Shown in pieces: positions 45,232-52,728 of a stretch of DNA of 52,728 nt. The DNA comes from Candidatus Reconcilbacillus cellulovorans (GTDB lineage: Bacteria > Bacillota > Bacilli > Paenibacillales > Reconciliibacillaceae), in contig MOXJ01000019.1 in NCBI GenBank assembly GCA_002507565.1, forward strand, positions 1 to 52,728. Direction: 5' to 3'. The notes beneath the pieces were generated by a model that worked only from the letters and a program-made list of their open reading frames with translations, was not told where the DNA came from and searched no databases. The position numbers and the translations under genes were made by a program. The first letter of the stretch is position 1. The number at the start of each line of letters is the position of its first letter.

Positions 45232-46596
45232 TCACGAACCCCGGTTGGCTTCTTCCTGCACTTTCTGCAAGTTTTCGAGCAATTTTTCGGGAGTCGTCCG
45301 GCCGCCCAGCAACTCTTGCATGCCGCGCTCCAGCGCCTCGCGCACCTTCGGCTGCACGATGCTGTCGAACGCGGGGAACGTCCCCTTCGCGGCGCTGCTG
45401 ACGCTCAAGATTTCGGCGATGATCGGCTTGACGCCGCTCGTGTCGGAGAGCTTCAACGCCGGCAGCATGCCTTCTTCAAGCAGCTGGCGCTTCTGCATCT
45501 GCTCGTTGTACATGTTTTTGATGAACGCCTTGACCGCCGCGAGCTCGCGCGGGTTGTCTTTGACTTTGACCGAAAAGCCGTAACCGTTCGACCAACCGCC
45601 GTTGATGTAGCCGTCGCCGGGCCCTCCGAGCGCCGGGAACAGCATGAAACCGACGTCGTTTGCCACTTTCGATTTTTCCGGGTCGGTCAGCGGCGTGTTC
45701 GCCCACGAGCCGTCGAACACCATCGCCGCCTCGCCGGCCGCGAACTTGTTCTGCTGTTCCGCATAGGCCAGCGCCAGGTTGCCTTCCTGGAAGTAGCCTT
45801 TTTTGACGAGCGTTTCGTATTTCTTGAACGCGTCGAGCATGTCGGGGTCGTTCCATTTCTTTTTGCCGGCGACGATGTCTTCCACCGACGTCGGCCCCGC
45901 CGTGTACACCCACATCGTGTTCATCATCATGTTGATGACCCAGGCGTCTTTCGATGCGAGCGCAAACGGCGTAATGCCCTTGGACTTGAACGTTTCGGCC
46001 GCCTTCAACAGCTCGTCCCACGTCTTCGGCGGCTGAACGCCGTTGTCGGCGAAAATTTTCTTGTTATAGTACAGCCCTTCGACATAACCGGCCATCGGCA
46101 GTCCGTACACTTTGCCGTCGACGGTGAATTCGGCTAGGCTGTAAAACTTGTCCTTCAGCCCGAGCTCTTCCAGTATCGGCGTCACGTCGAGCAGCCGGCC
46201 CGCCTTCACATAGTCGCGCGTATCGGTGCCGCCGAACAGGTCGAAAATTTGCGGCGGATTGCCGGCGGCCATCTCGGCGCGCAGTTTTTCGAAACGGTTC
46301 ACCTTGTCCTCGACGCCGTCCAGTTCGATTTTGAGGCCGGGCACTTCGTTCTCCGTCGCCTTGACGACGTCCTGCAGCATCGCCAGCCGCTTTTTCTGCG
46401 TGTCCTTGATCTGGGTGTGGCGGAGCGTGATCGTGAACGGTTCAGCTTTTTCCGCACTCGGCTGCGCGCTCGGCTGAACACTCGCCTGAGCCCCGCCGGA
46501 TTCGCCGCCGGACGACTTGCCGCCGCAACCCGCCAGCAACATGCCGGACGCCAGCACACCGCACGCCAACGTCCATACGAGTCGTTTCCCCCGCAT
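45232..46596 (-). CDS. Extracellular sugar-binding lipoprotein (CUT1)
   Basis: 454 residues. Lipobox SGMLLAGC (Cys24), then a Ser/Gly/Gln linker (GGKSSGGESGGAQASVQPSA) and an SBP_bac_1 fold: LRAEMAAGNPPQIFDLFGG, VEGLYYNKKIFADNGVQPPK, TWDELLKAAETFKSKGITPF, and GEAAMVFDGSWA. Given nagA, nagB and NagZ around it, the ligand is probably an amino sugar or GlcNAc-containing oligosaccharide; this is inferred from context. AAGGAGG precedes the ATG, and a TATAAT box lies about 55 nt upstream. Confidence 0.92.
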   Translation of the reverse strand: MRGKRLVWTLACGVLASGMLLAGCGGKSSGGESGGAQASVQPSAQPSAEKAEPFTITLRHTQIKDTQKKRLAMLQDVVKATENEVPGLKIELDGVEDKVNRFEKLRAEMAAGNPPQIFDLFGGTDTRDYVKAGRLLDVTPILEELGLKDKFYSLAEFTVDGKVYGLPMAGYVEGLYYNKKIFADNGVQPPKTWDELLKAAETFKSKGITPFALASKDAWVINMMMNTMWVYTAGPTSVEDIVAGKKKWNDPDMLDAFKKYETLVKKGYFQEGNLALAYAEQQNKFAAGEAAMVFDGSWANTPLTDPEKSKVANDVGFMLFPALGGPGDGYINGGWSNGYGFSVKVKDNPRELAAVKAFIKNMYNEQMQKRQLLEEGMLPALKLSDTSGVKPIIAEILSVSSAAKGTFPAFDSIVQPKVREALERGMQELLGGRTTPEKLLENLQKVQEEANRGS

Positions 46597-46622
46597 TCGT
46601 CGGTAACCTCCTTCGGATGTTG

Positions 46623-46655
46623 AAGGCCTGCTCGGCCTTTCTGTCTCCGATTATA
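46623..46655 (-). promoter_or_regulatory. Probable promoter and leader hairpin of the sugar importer operon
   Basis: Minus-strand TATAAT at 46655-46650; the -35 position (TGTGGG) is poor, as at activator-dependent promoters, which would suit control by the YesN-like regulator. Just after it AAGGCC-GAGCA-GGCCTT (46639-46623) forms a small perfect hairpin in the leader, before the ribosome site. Confidence 0.45.
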
Positions 46656-46712
46656 GAGGCCCGGCGAAAACGCCCACAGACCGACATTTCGCCAAAAGGG
46701 GGATAAAATTCT

Positions 46713-47891
46713 CTAATCCGCCCACCGCCCGCCGACCATCACGCGTTCGACGCGCACCGCATCCGGCTCGAGGACGACGAGATCGGCGTCCGCGCCCGGC
46801 GCGATCCGACCTTTCCGGTACGCACCGATCACGTCCGCGGGAATGCGCGTCGCATGGCGGACCGCCTCGTGCAGCGGCACGCCCAGTTCGCGCACCAGAT
46901 AGCCGAGCGCGCGATCCATCGTCAGGGTGCTGCCGGCCAATTGTCCGTCCGCCGTTCTGGCGACGCCGTCTTTCACGGTCAGGGTGAGTCCGCCGAGCTC
47001 GTACTCGCCGTCGGGCATGCCCGAGGCGCGGATCGCGTCGGTGACAAGGCAGACGCGGTCGCGCTTGCACCCGAGTGCGAGCCGGGCGGCCGCCGGATGC
47101 AGGTGGTGCCCGTCCAGAATCAGCTCCGTCGTCAGCTCCGTCGACAGCAAGACGGCGCCGAGCGTCCCCGGATCGCGGTGCCGGAACGGCCGCATTGCGT
47201 TGTAACAGTGGACAGCGTGGCGCACGCCCCAGCCGATTGCCTTGCGCACTTGCTCGTACGTTGCGTCGGTATGGCCGCAGGCGACGACGATGCCGTGCCG
47301 GACGGCTTCCAGTACGGTCTCCCGCGCGCCTTCCGTCTCCGGCGCCAGCGTCAGCATCCGGACGAGGCCGGGTTCGATCCGCGCCCACCGGCGCACCCGA
47401 TCCGCATCCGCCGGTCGGATATGTGCGGGATGTTGCGCCCCCGGCCAGCGAGGACTGATAAACGGGCCTTCCAGATGAACACCGAGCGCAAGCGTTCCCC
47501 ACTCGTGTCCACGCCGAAACGCGGCCGCCGCCTGAAGCGCCCGCTCGATCCGGTCATCGGGAGCCGTCATCGTCGTCAGAAGCAGCGACGTCGTGCCGTG
47601 GCGAAGATGATGCCGACACATGACGGCCAGCGCCTCCGGATCGCCGTCCATCACGTCCGCGCCCGCCCCGCCGTGCACGTGCAGATCGACGAATCCCGGC
47701 ACGATCCACCGGTCGCCGACGTCGACGACCGTCGGCCCGCTCCGGCCGTCGCCCGCCGGCTTCGGTGCCGTCTCGCGCCCGACGCGGACTTCCGCGATCC
47801 GGCCGTTTTCGATGCCGATCACTCCGTCGAACGGCAGCGTACCGTCGCCGGTCGCGATGCGGCCGACGAGCCAAAGCGACGGGCGGTTCAC
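46713..47891 (-). CDS. nagA: N-acetylglucosamine-6-phosphate deacetylase
   Basis: Deacetylates GlcNAc-6-P to GlcN-6-P. 392 residues. Metal-site HxH at His71/His73 (VDLHVHGGAGADVMDG), Glu141 in VHLEGPFISP, His206 in ACGHTDATYEQ, His227 in VHCYNAM and catalytic Asp284 in LVTDAIRASGMPDGEYELGG. All residues present. ATG overlaps the nagB stop (ATGA). The GlcNAc kinase or PTS needed to make its substrate is not in the window. Confidence 0.95.
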   Translation of the reverse strand: MNRPSLWLVGRIATGDGTLPFDGVIGIENGRIAEVRVGRETAPKPAGDGRSGPTVVDVGDRWIVPGFVDLHVHGGAGADVMDGDPEALAVMCRHHLRHGTTSLLLTTMTAPDDRIERALQAAAAFRRGHEWGTLALGVHLEGPFISPRWPGAQHPAHIRPADADRVRRWARIEPGLVRMLTLAPETEGARETVLEAVRHGIVVACGHTDATYEQVRKAIGWGVRHAVHCYNAMRPFRHRDPGTLGAVLLSTELTTELILDGHHLHPAAARLALGCKRDRVCLVTDAIRASGMPDGEYELGGLTLTVKDGVARTADGQLAGSTLTMDRALGYLVRELGVPLHEAVRHATRIPADVIGAYRKGRIAPGADADLVVLEPDAVRVERVMVGGRWAD

Positions 47892-48664
47892 GCCGCGTCA
47901 CCCCTTTCGCCGATCCGCGCCGCCTGCTCCCGCAGCCGGTCCGGAAGCATCGACGCCGCTCCGTCGTCGAGCAACACCGTCACGTCGCGATGCAACTGCA
48001 AAAACGACGCCGGCACCCACGTCGTCACCGGCCCCGCAAGCGCGTCTCGGACGGCGGCCGCCTTTTCCTCGCCGATCGCGACCAGCACGATCCGGCGCGC
48101 CTTCAAAATAGCGCCCATCCCGACCGTGATCGCCCGATGCGGCACCTCATTCGGCGAGCTGAAAAAGCGCGCGTTTGCCTTGCGCGTCTCCTCGGCCAAT
48201 TCCGCAACGTGGGTGTTCGCCTGAAGACAAGGACCCGGTTCGTTAAAACCGATATGGCCGTTACGCCCGATGCCGAGCAGCTGCCAGTCGATGCCGCCGC
48301 ACGCCTCAATCGCAGCCTCGTACCGCCTACATTCCGCCTCAGGGTCGGCCGCCGTCCCGTCCGGAATCATCGCCGAATCTTCCGGAAGATCGACGTGCCG
48401 GAACAAATGCTCACGCATGTACGCCCGGTAGCTTTGCGGATGATGGCTCGGCAAACCGACGTACTCGTCCAGATTGAACGACCTCGCTTTCGCGAACCGA
48501 AGCCGTCCCTCTCGGTAAAGCCGCACCCATTCGCGGTAAACGACGAGAGCGGTCGAACCCGTCGCCAGCCCGAGCACGCTGTCCGGCTTCTCGCGCAGCT
48601 GCCGGACGATCAGCTCGCCGGCCAGCCGGCCGATCGCCGCCTCAGATCCGATCCGAATCCGCAT
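47888..48664 (-). CDS. nagB: Glucosamine-6-phosphate deaminase
   Basis: Converts GlcN-6-P to fructose-6-P and ammonia. 258 residues: GLATGSTALVVYREW (phosphate binding), FNLDEYVGLP (catalytic Asp), and LGIGRNGHIGFNEPG (catalytic His with Asn as in B. subtilis NagB). ATG 48664 with GGAGGCG; it overlaps the regulator gene by 23 nt, so regulator-nagB-nagA are one unit. Confidence 0.95.
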   Translation of the reverse strand: MRIRIGSEAAIGRLAGELIVRQLREKPDSVLGLATGSTALVVYREWVRLYREGRLRFAKARSFNLDEYVGLPSHHPQSYRAYMREHLFRHVDLPEDSAMIPDGTAADPEAECRRYEAAIEACGGIDWQLLGIGRNGHIGFNEPGPCLQANTHVAELAEETRKANARFFSSPNEVPHRAITVGMGAILKARRIVLVAIGEEKAAAVRDALAGPVTTWVPASFLQLHRDVTVLLDDGAASMLPDRLREQAARIGERGDAA

Positions 48665-49553
48665 CCGTCCACGCCTCCTTCTTTTTGCGCCCGACTTTCG
48701 CGTGCGTCGTCTCCAGCCGCTCGACAGTGTCCGCGAACGTCCGGCTGACGAGCGCCATGTACAACACGTCGACCACATGCGCCGTTGCGATCCTCGACCC
48801 GATGTCGCCGCGCTTCATGCCCGATTCGGTCGCCGTCACGCGAAGGTCGACGTCCGCAATGCGCGCCAGGGGGTTGTCGCCCACTTGCGTGATCGCGATC
48901 ACCGTCGCGCCGTTTTCTTTCGCGGCCCGAGCCGCTTCCAACGTCTCTTTCGTCCGCCCCGAATACGAGATCGCCACCGCCGCGTCGCCCGGGCCGAGCA
49001 GTGCCGCCGCCGTCAGCATGAGCTGGTAGTCGCTGAAAGCTTGGCACCAGCGGTCGAGCCGCAGCCACTTGTGCGCGGCGTCCGCCGCGACGAATGCGGA
49101 AGTGCCGGCGCCGAAAAACACAGTCTTTCTCGCGTTCGCCAGCGTATCCGCCGCCCGATCCACCTGCTCGGGCGAAAGTACTGCCGCCGTATCCTCCACG
49201 CAGCGACAGGCCCAACGCGTCAGATGCGCGATGATGTCCACCGCCGTCATGCCGGGCCGGATGTCTTCGTACTGGGCGACGTCCTCCGGATCTTCCTTGC
49301 GGCCGGCTTGTCCGCGCCCTTCCTCTACCGCCAGTGCCAGCTTCAGATCCTGCACGCCGTCAAACCCGAGCCGCCGCGCGAACCGTACGACCGTCGCCAC
49401 GCTCGTATCCGCCGTTTTGGCCAGCTCCTGGACCGACATGCGGCACACCGCCGCGGCGTTCGTTCGGATCGCCTCCGCCACGCGCCGCTCCGCCGGACGT
49501 AGCGCCGGTTCCCAACGTTTCAGCCGTTCGTCGAGCGAACCGTTGTCGATCAT
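48642..49553 (-). CDS. RpiR/MurR-family transcriptional regulator
   Basis: 303 residues. N-terminal HTH_6 domain (about 5-80) with LRPAERRVAEAI and SVQELAKTADTSVATVVRFARRLGFDG; C-terminal SIS domain (about 125-260) with FFGAGTSAFVAADAAHKWL and AISYSGRTKETLEAARAAKENGATVIAIT, the phosphosugar-binding part. The ligand is presumably an amino-sugar phosphate (GlcNAc-6-P, GlcN-6-P or MurNAc-6-P). First gene of the regulator-nagB-nagA unit, with paired GTAA-N5-TTAC repeats at its own promoter, suggesting autoregulation. ATG 49553; ribosome site CGGAGTG is moderate. Confidence 0.9.
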   Translation of the reverse strand: MIDNGSLDERLKRWEPALRPAERRVAEAIRTNAAAVCRMSVQELAKTADTSVATVVRFARRLGFDGVQDLKLALAVEEGRGQAGRKEDPEDVAQYEDIRPGMTAVDIIAHLTRWACRCVEDTAAVLSPEQVDRAADTLANARKTVFFGAGTSAFVAADAAHKWLRLDRWCQAFSDYQLMLTAAALLGPGDAAVAISYSGRTKETLEAARAAKENGATVIAITQVGDNPLARIADVDLRVTATESGMKRGDIGSRIATAHVVDVLYMALVSRTFADTVERLETTHAKVGRKKKEAWTDADSDRI

Positions 49554-49574
49554 CGCTTCTTTACACTCCGTTCG

Positions 49575-49628
49575 GTAAAAAAATTACGTTTTGATTTTAT
49601 TATATACGTAATGATGTTACAGAAACAA
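49575..49628 (-). promoter_or_regulatory. Promoter of the RpiR-nagBA unit with two GTAA-N5-TTAC operators
   Basis: Minus-strand TTGTTT (49628-49623) and TATAAT (49604-49599), 18-nt spacing. Two 13-bp inverted repeats of the same type flank the -10: 49608-49620 (GTAATGATGTTAC) between the boxes and 49575-49587 (GTAAAAAAATTAC) in the start region. Their centres are 33 bp apart, three helical turns, on the same DNA face. Confidence 0.75.
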
Positions 49629-49878
49629 GGCAAAAATGCCGGTCATCTTGAGTCGGGAAGAGAGGGAGGCGAATGCGGTCGGACGATCTATTTTCTGATG
49701 AACGGCTAGCGGAGGCGATGGCCGGAACGGTCAAGGCCGGCATCGCCCTGGACAGACCTGCGGTTGCCTCTAGCCGTTGTTTCCGCGGCAGCCGTCGTGT
49801 CGTTTTTCAGCCTTCACAAAGTCCAAGCGCGGAAACGCCAACATCGGTGAAAACCGAAGGCGAATCCGCGCATTCGAA
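49629..49878. other. Intergenic stretch without a supported gene
   Basis: A plus-strand frame starting at ATG 49673 has a fair ribosome site (GGGAGG) and reads MRSDDLFSDERLAEAMAGTV, which looks protein-like, but from about residue 35 it turns Ser/Arg-rich and then runs antisense into the esterase gene. It may be the first part of a decayed gene. Nothing else recognised. Confidence 0.3.
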
Positions 49879-50691
49879 TCATCCATCCAATTCCGAATTC
49901 CCGAGAGCCCATCGCAATCCGCTCTTAAGGGTTTTGTTCCAAAAATCCCAGCTATGTTCGCCGGGACCTTCTTCGTAGACAAACTCAACATTTTCTTTCA
50001 TTAAAAAATCCCGGAAACGGCGATTGACGTCCAGCAGAAAGTCCTCCGTTCCACACGCCATATAGATTCGCGGCAGACTCGCTTTGGCCTCTTTCAATTT
50101 TAACACCAACGCTTCGGGATCCTTGTCACTGCCTAAAACACGATCCAGATCGCCGAACACCCGGCGGAAATAACGAACGTCGCGGCCGTCCACAGCAGTG
50201 TCGCCGTTTCGACCAGCAATCCGATACGTGATAAGAGCCGAAGACAACGCAATAATCCTGCCGAACGTCTCCGCATACTTCAAACCGTTGCGGAGGGCGC
50301 CGTATCCGCCCATGGACAACCCGCCGATCCAGGTGTCCTCCCGGTTGACGCTCAATGGAAAAAGCTTTCTTGTATATTCGACCAATTCCTTGCCGATGAA
50401 CGCTCCGAAACACTCTCCTTTCTCCACATCGTCCAGATAAAAAAAATTGCCTCCTTCCGGCATAAAAACCGCGACGTTGTACTGTTCGGACAAAGATCGG
50501 ACGGTCGAATAATGAATCCAGTCCATTTCATCCCCGGAGTATCCGCATAGCAAATACAGCGATTTTAACGGTGCCGGGCGCTCGTTTCGTCCGACATCAC
50601 GTCCCTTCCAATGATCGATCGGAATCAACGCATGAAAAGTCGTTTTCCTATCCAAAGCCTCCGAAAAAAAGTTAACCTGCAAATATGCCAT
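49879..50691 (-). CDS. Alpha/beta-hydrolase esterase (EstA/tributyrin esterase, esterase D-like family)
   Basis: 270 residues. Begins MAYLQVNFFSEALDRKTTFH, then oxyanion region LYLLCGYSGDEMDW, nucleophile Ser in IGGLSMGGYGALRNGL (about residue 127), the catalytic Asp near ACGTEDFLLDVNRRF and His in GEHSWDFW. These enzymes hydrolyse short acyl esters, including acetyl groups on sugars. It follows the two LplBC-type permeases 33 nt downstream in the same direction, so it may deacetylate an imported oligosaccharide; that is context only. Confidence 0.87.
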   Translation of the reverse strand: MAYLQVNFFSEALDRKTTFHALIPIDHWKGRDVGRNERPAPLKSLYLLCGYSGDEMDWIHYSTVRSLSEQYNVAVFMPEGGNFFYLDDVEKGECFGAFIGKELVEYTRKLFPLSVNREDTWIGGLSMGGYGALRNGLKYAETFGRIIALSSALITYRIAGRNGDTAVDGRDVRYFRRVFGDLDRVLGSDKDPEALVLKLKEAKASLPRIYMACGTEDFLLDVNRRFRDFLMKENVEFVYEEGPGEHSWDFWNKTLKSGLRWALGNSELDG

Positions 50692-50724
50692 CGAAACCTC
50701 TCCTTTCCGAGATCATGGCGTTTT

Positions 50725-51642
50725 TTATTCCTTGACGCCGCCCAACTTCAGCCCCACAACAAAATATTTTTGCAAAAACGGATAAACGACTAAAATCGGG
50801 ACGGACGCCACGATCGTGATGGCCGCCCGGATCGAAACCGGCGTCACCAGGTTGGATGACGTATCGCGGTTGACGCCCGCTAACAGCGCGGGGTTGGTAT
50901 TTGAATTCATCGTCGAGGTCAACAGTTTCATGAGCTCGTATTGCAGCGTGCTGAGCTTCTGCTCGGACGATGCGAACAAAAACGTATCGAACCACGAGTT
51001 CCACTGGTAGACCGCGATAAACAGCGCCACAGTGGCCAGAACAGGCTGGCAAAGCGGTAAAACGATCTGCAGGAAAATGCGGAAATCACCCGCTCCGTCC
51101 ATTTTCGCCGACTCGATCAGACTTTCCGGCAACGTGTTGATATACGTGCGGATCACGATCATGTTGAACGCGCTCACGAGCCCCGGAACGACATAAACCA
51201 GAAAATTGTTTAACAGATGAAGTTCCCGGATCAGAAAATAATAGGGAATCAACCCGGCGTTGAAATACATCGTGAGCAACACGACAATGGTGATCGGCTT
51301 GCGCAAGACATACTCCTTTCGGCTGACCGTATACGCCAGCATCGAGGTCAAAAACAGTCCAAGAATCGTCCCGATGACTGTTCGCGCCACAGAAATCCAA
51401 AAAGCGTGAAAAACAGCTCCGGTTACAAATACCGCCCTATAATTCTGCAGCGTGAACTCCCGTGGCCATAAGTAAATGCCGCCGCGAATCGTATCCAGGC
51501 CGGCGTTGAACGAAACCGCCAGCGTGTTGAGAAACGGATACAGCGTTGCGACGGCGACCGCCAGCATCAACAATGTATTCAACGTATGGAAAACCACCGG
51601 CTCCGCGCGAAGCCTGAACGCTTGACTCCCCAACGCCTTCAC
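50725..51642 (-). CDS. Carbohydrate ABC transporter permease, LplC/YtcP-like (CUT1)
   Basis: 305 residues, six TM helices. Motifs typical of LplC-type permeases: LYPFLNTLAVSFN, MYFNAGLIPYYFLIRELHLL, EAA-like loop LIESAKMDGAGDFRIFLQIVLP and the ending KYFVVGLKLGGVKE. 13 nt after the upstream permease gene. Imports an unidentified oligosaccharide. Confidence 0.92.
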   Translation of the reverse strand: MKALGSQAFRLRAEPVVFHTLNTLLMLAVAVATLYPFLNTLAVSFNAGLDTIRGGIYLWPREFTLQNYRAVFVTGAVFHAFWISVARTVIGTILGLFLTSMLAYTVSRKEYVLRKPITIVVLLTMYFNAGLIPYYFLIRELHLLNNFLVYVVPGLVSAFNMIVIRTYINTLPESLIESAKMDGAGDFRIFLQIVLPLCQPVLATVALFIAVYQWNSWFDTFLFASSEQKLSTLQYELMKLLTSTMNSNTNPALLAGVNRDTSSNLVTPVSIRAAITIVASVPILVVYPFLQKYFVVGLKLGGVKE

Positions 51643-51655
51643 GTAAACCGCCTCC

Positions 51656-52624
51656 TCAGATCAACCGCTCTTCCCCCAGACGCTTGACGAGATGATTCGC
51701 CGCAAAAATGCAGATGATGCTGACGACGGTTTTGAACATGCCGGCCGCGGTTCCGAGCGAATAATTGCCGACGTTCAGGCCGTACTTCAGCACGTAGATG
51801 TCGATCGTCTGCGACCAGTCGATGACGACGCCGTTGCCAAGCAGATACTGCACCTCGAAGCCGGCGTCCAAAATCCAGCCCAGATTCATAATGAGCAGCA
51901 CGATGATGATCGGCTTGATACCGGGCAGCGTGATGTGCAGCATTTTCTGGTACCGGTTCGCACCGTCGATTTCCGCCGCTTCATAAAGCGCCGGGTCGAT
52001 GGATACGATCGCCGCGAGATAAATGATCGCGTTCCAGCCTGTTTCCTTCCAGACGTGAGACAAACCGACGATCCACCAAAAATATTTGCCTTCGCTCAGC
52101 CACATGACCGGTTCGTCGATCAAGCCGAGTTTCAGAAGAACAACATTGACGATGCCGCCATCTACGGACAGCACGCTGGCGACGATTCCCGTCACGATGA
52201 TCCAGGACAAAAAATGCGGCAAATAAGAAATCGTCTGGATGGTGCGTTTGAACAGACGGCTGCGGATTTCGTTCAGCAAAAGGGCGAAACCGATCGCGGT
52301 CAAAAACCCGAGCACCATGTTGATCAGGCTCATTGCAATCGTGTTGCGCAAAACCCGCCAGAACATGGGATCCTCGAACAAAAACCGAAACTGCTCGAAG
52401 CCGACCCATTCCTGTTCGACGAAAGGTTTCCCAGGCCGGTAGTTCTGAAACGCCATCGTCCATCCCCATATCGGGACATAGGAAAACAAAATAACATACA
52501 GCGCGATGGGGATCGACATCCACATCAGCTGCTTTTGGTTTCGAAGTTTTCGGAAAAACCCCTGTTCGGTCCTGACGGTGAAGATCGTTTGCCCTGAAAC
52601 GGCCGTTTGTGTTTCTGCCCGCAC
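51656..52624 (-). CDS. Carbohydrate ABC transporter permease, LplB/YteP-like (CUT1)
   Basis: 322 residues, six TM helices; SYVPIWGWTMAFQNYRPGKP, YLPHFLSWIIVTGI, EAA loop YEAAEIDGANRYQKMLHITLP and GVVIDWSQTIDIYVLKYGLN are LplB/YteP signatures. GTG start with GGAGGGA. It is the first gene of this group visible; its binding protein and any regulator must be beyond the right edge or elsewhere. The 104 bp upstream (52625-52728) show no clear promoter. Confidence 0.92.
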   Translation of the reverse strand: MRAETQTAVSGQTIFTVRTEQGFFRKLRNQKQLMWMSIPIALYVILFSYVPIWGWTMAFQNYRPGKPFVEQEWVGFEQFRFLFEDPMFWRVLRNTIAMSLINMVLGFLTAIGFALLLNEIRSRLFKRTIQTISYLPHFLSWIIVTGIVASVLSVDGGIVNVVLLKLGLIDEPVMWLSEGKYFWWIVGLSHVWKETGWNAIIYLAAIVSIDPALYEAAEIDGANRYQKMLHITLPGIKPIIIVLLIMNLGWILDAGFEVQYLLGNGVVIDWSQTIDIYVLKYGLNVGNYSLGTAAGMFKTVVSIICIFAANHLVKRLGEERLI

Positions 52625-52728
52625 GCCTTTCCCTCCCTCAATAAATTAATGTTTTCTTCGTTTTTCTCGCGTTTTCGCATGATTTCATCTTCGACACCCG
52701 AAGCGCCCTTGGATAGAACTTAATGAGA

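Noticed and set aside
1-52728. tRNA, rRNA or CRISPR arrays
   Set aside because: No cloverleaf with conserved TTCGANNC/CCA features, no rRNA segment, and no regularly spaced direct repeats were seen on either strand.

Overview
The window is a GC-rich (about 60%) low-GC-phylum-type chromosome segment. It has B. subtilis-style purine operon logic (purS/purQ/purL three-piece FGAM synthase, PurR-box promoter), YerC, BceRSAB-like and LplBC-like systems, YesMN-type two-component regulation, and strong AGGAGG ribosome-binding sites with many GTG/TTG starts. Gene content and the long-form PurC point to a high-GC member of the Paenibacillaceae (Paenibacillus/Cohnella/Thermobacillus-like). This is inferred from family knowledge, not from a database search.

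Left edge (1-1281): the 3' end of an IS3-family element, a short orphan C-terminal coding fragment next to it, and an AT-rich HNH endonuclease gene that looks horizontally acquired, closed by a bidirectional terminator. 1312-4935 (minus): yerC-cbiX-dgkB-rlmD, overlapping or closely spaced; RlmD carries a large Gly/Arg-rich insertion. 5151-5678 (plus): a small, extremely Arg-rich protein of unknown function.

5821-19901 (minus): the complete 12-gene purine operon purEKBCSQLFMNHD, taking PRPP to IMP, with a PurR-box pair, a sigma-A promoter and a strong terminator-like hairpin in a short leader before purE. It is followed on its upstream side by a purine permease and guaA (20077-23099), so IMP synthesis, GMP branch and base uptake are clustered.

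23175-31194: a short AraC-type HTH protein, a methyltransferase, then a BceRS-like two-component system and BceAB-like ABC transporter (peptide-antibiotic sensing/detoxification type). The transporter module is flanked by two copies of an unrecognised secreted repeat protein (motif RYTGYVLNQAIA). The copy between kinase and transporter is a pseudogene (ACG in place of the start, frameshift, one repeat missing); the copy after bcp is intact. This is the best candidate here for an undescribed system.

31366-35084 (minus): potABCD polyamine importer with a perfect palindrome over its promoter -10. 35374-36976 (plus): tandem paralogous SH3-like lipoproteins. 37101-37964 (plus): Rpn-family PD-(D/E)XK nuclease. 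38202-49553 (minus): an amino-sugar locus: RpiR-type regulator-nagB-nagA, then solute-binding lipoprotein, two permeases, YesM-like kinase, YesN-like regulator and NagZ. The regulator gene has two GTAA-N5-TTAC inverted repeats, three helical turns apart, around its promoter. 49879-52624 (minus): two LplB/LplC-type permeases followed by an esterase; their binding protein is not in the window.
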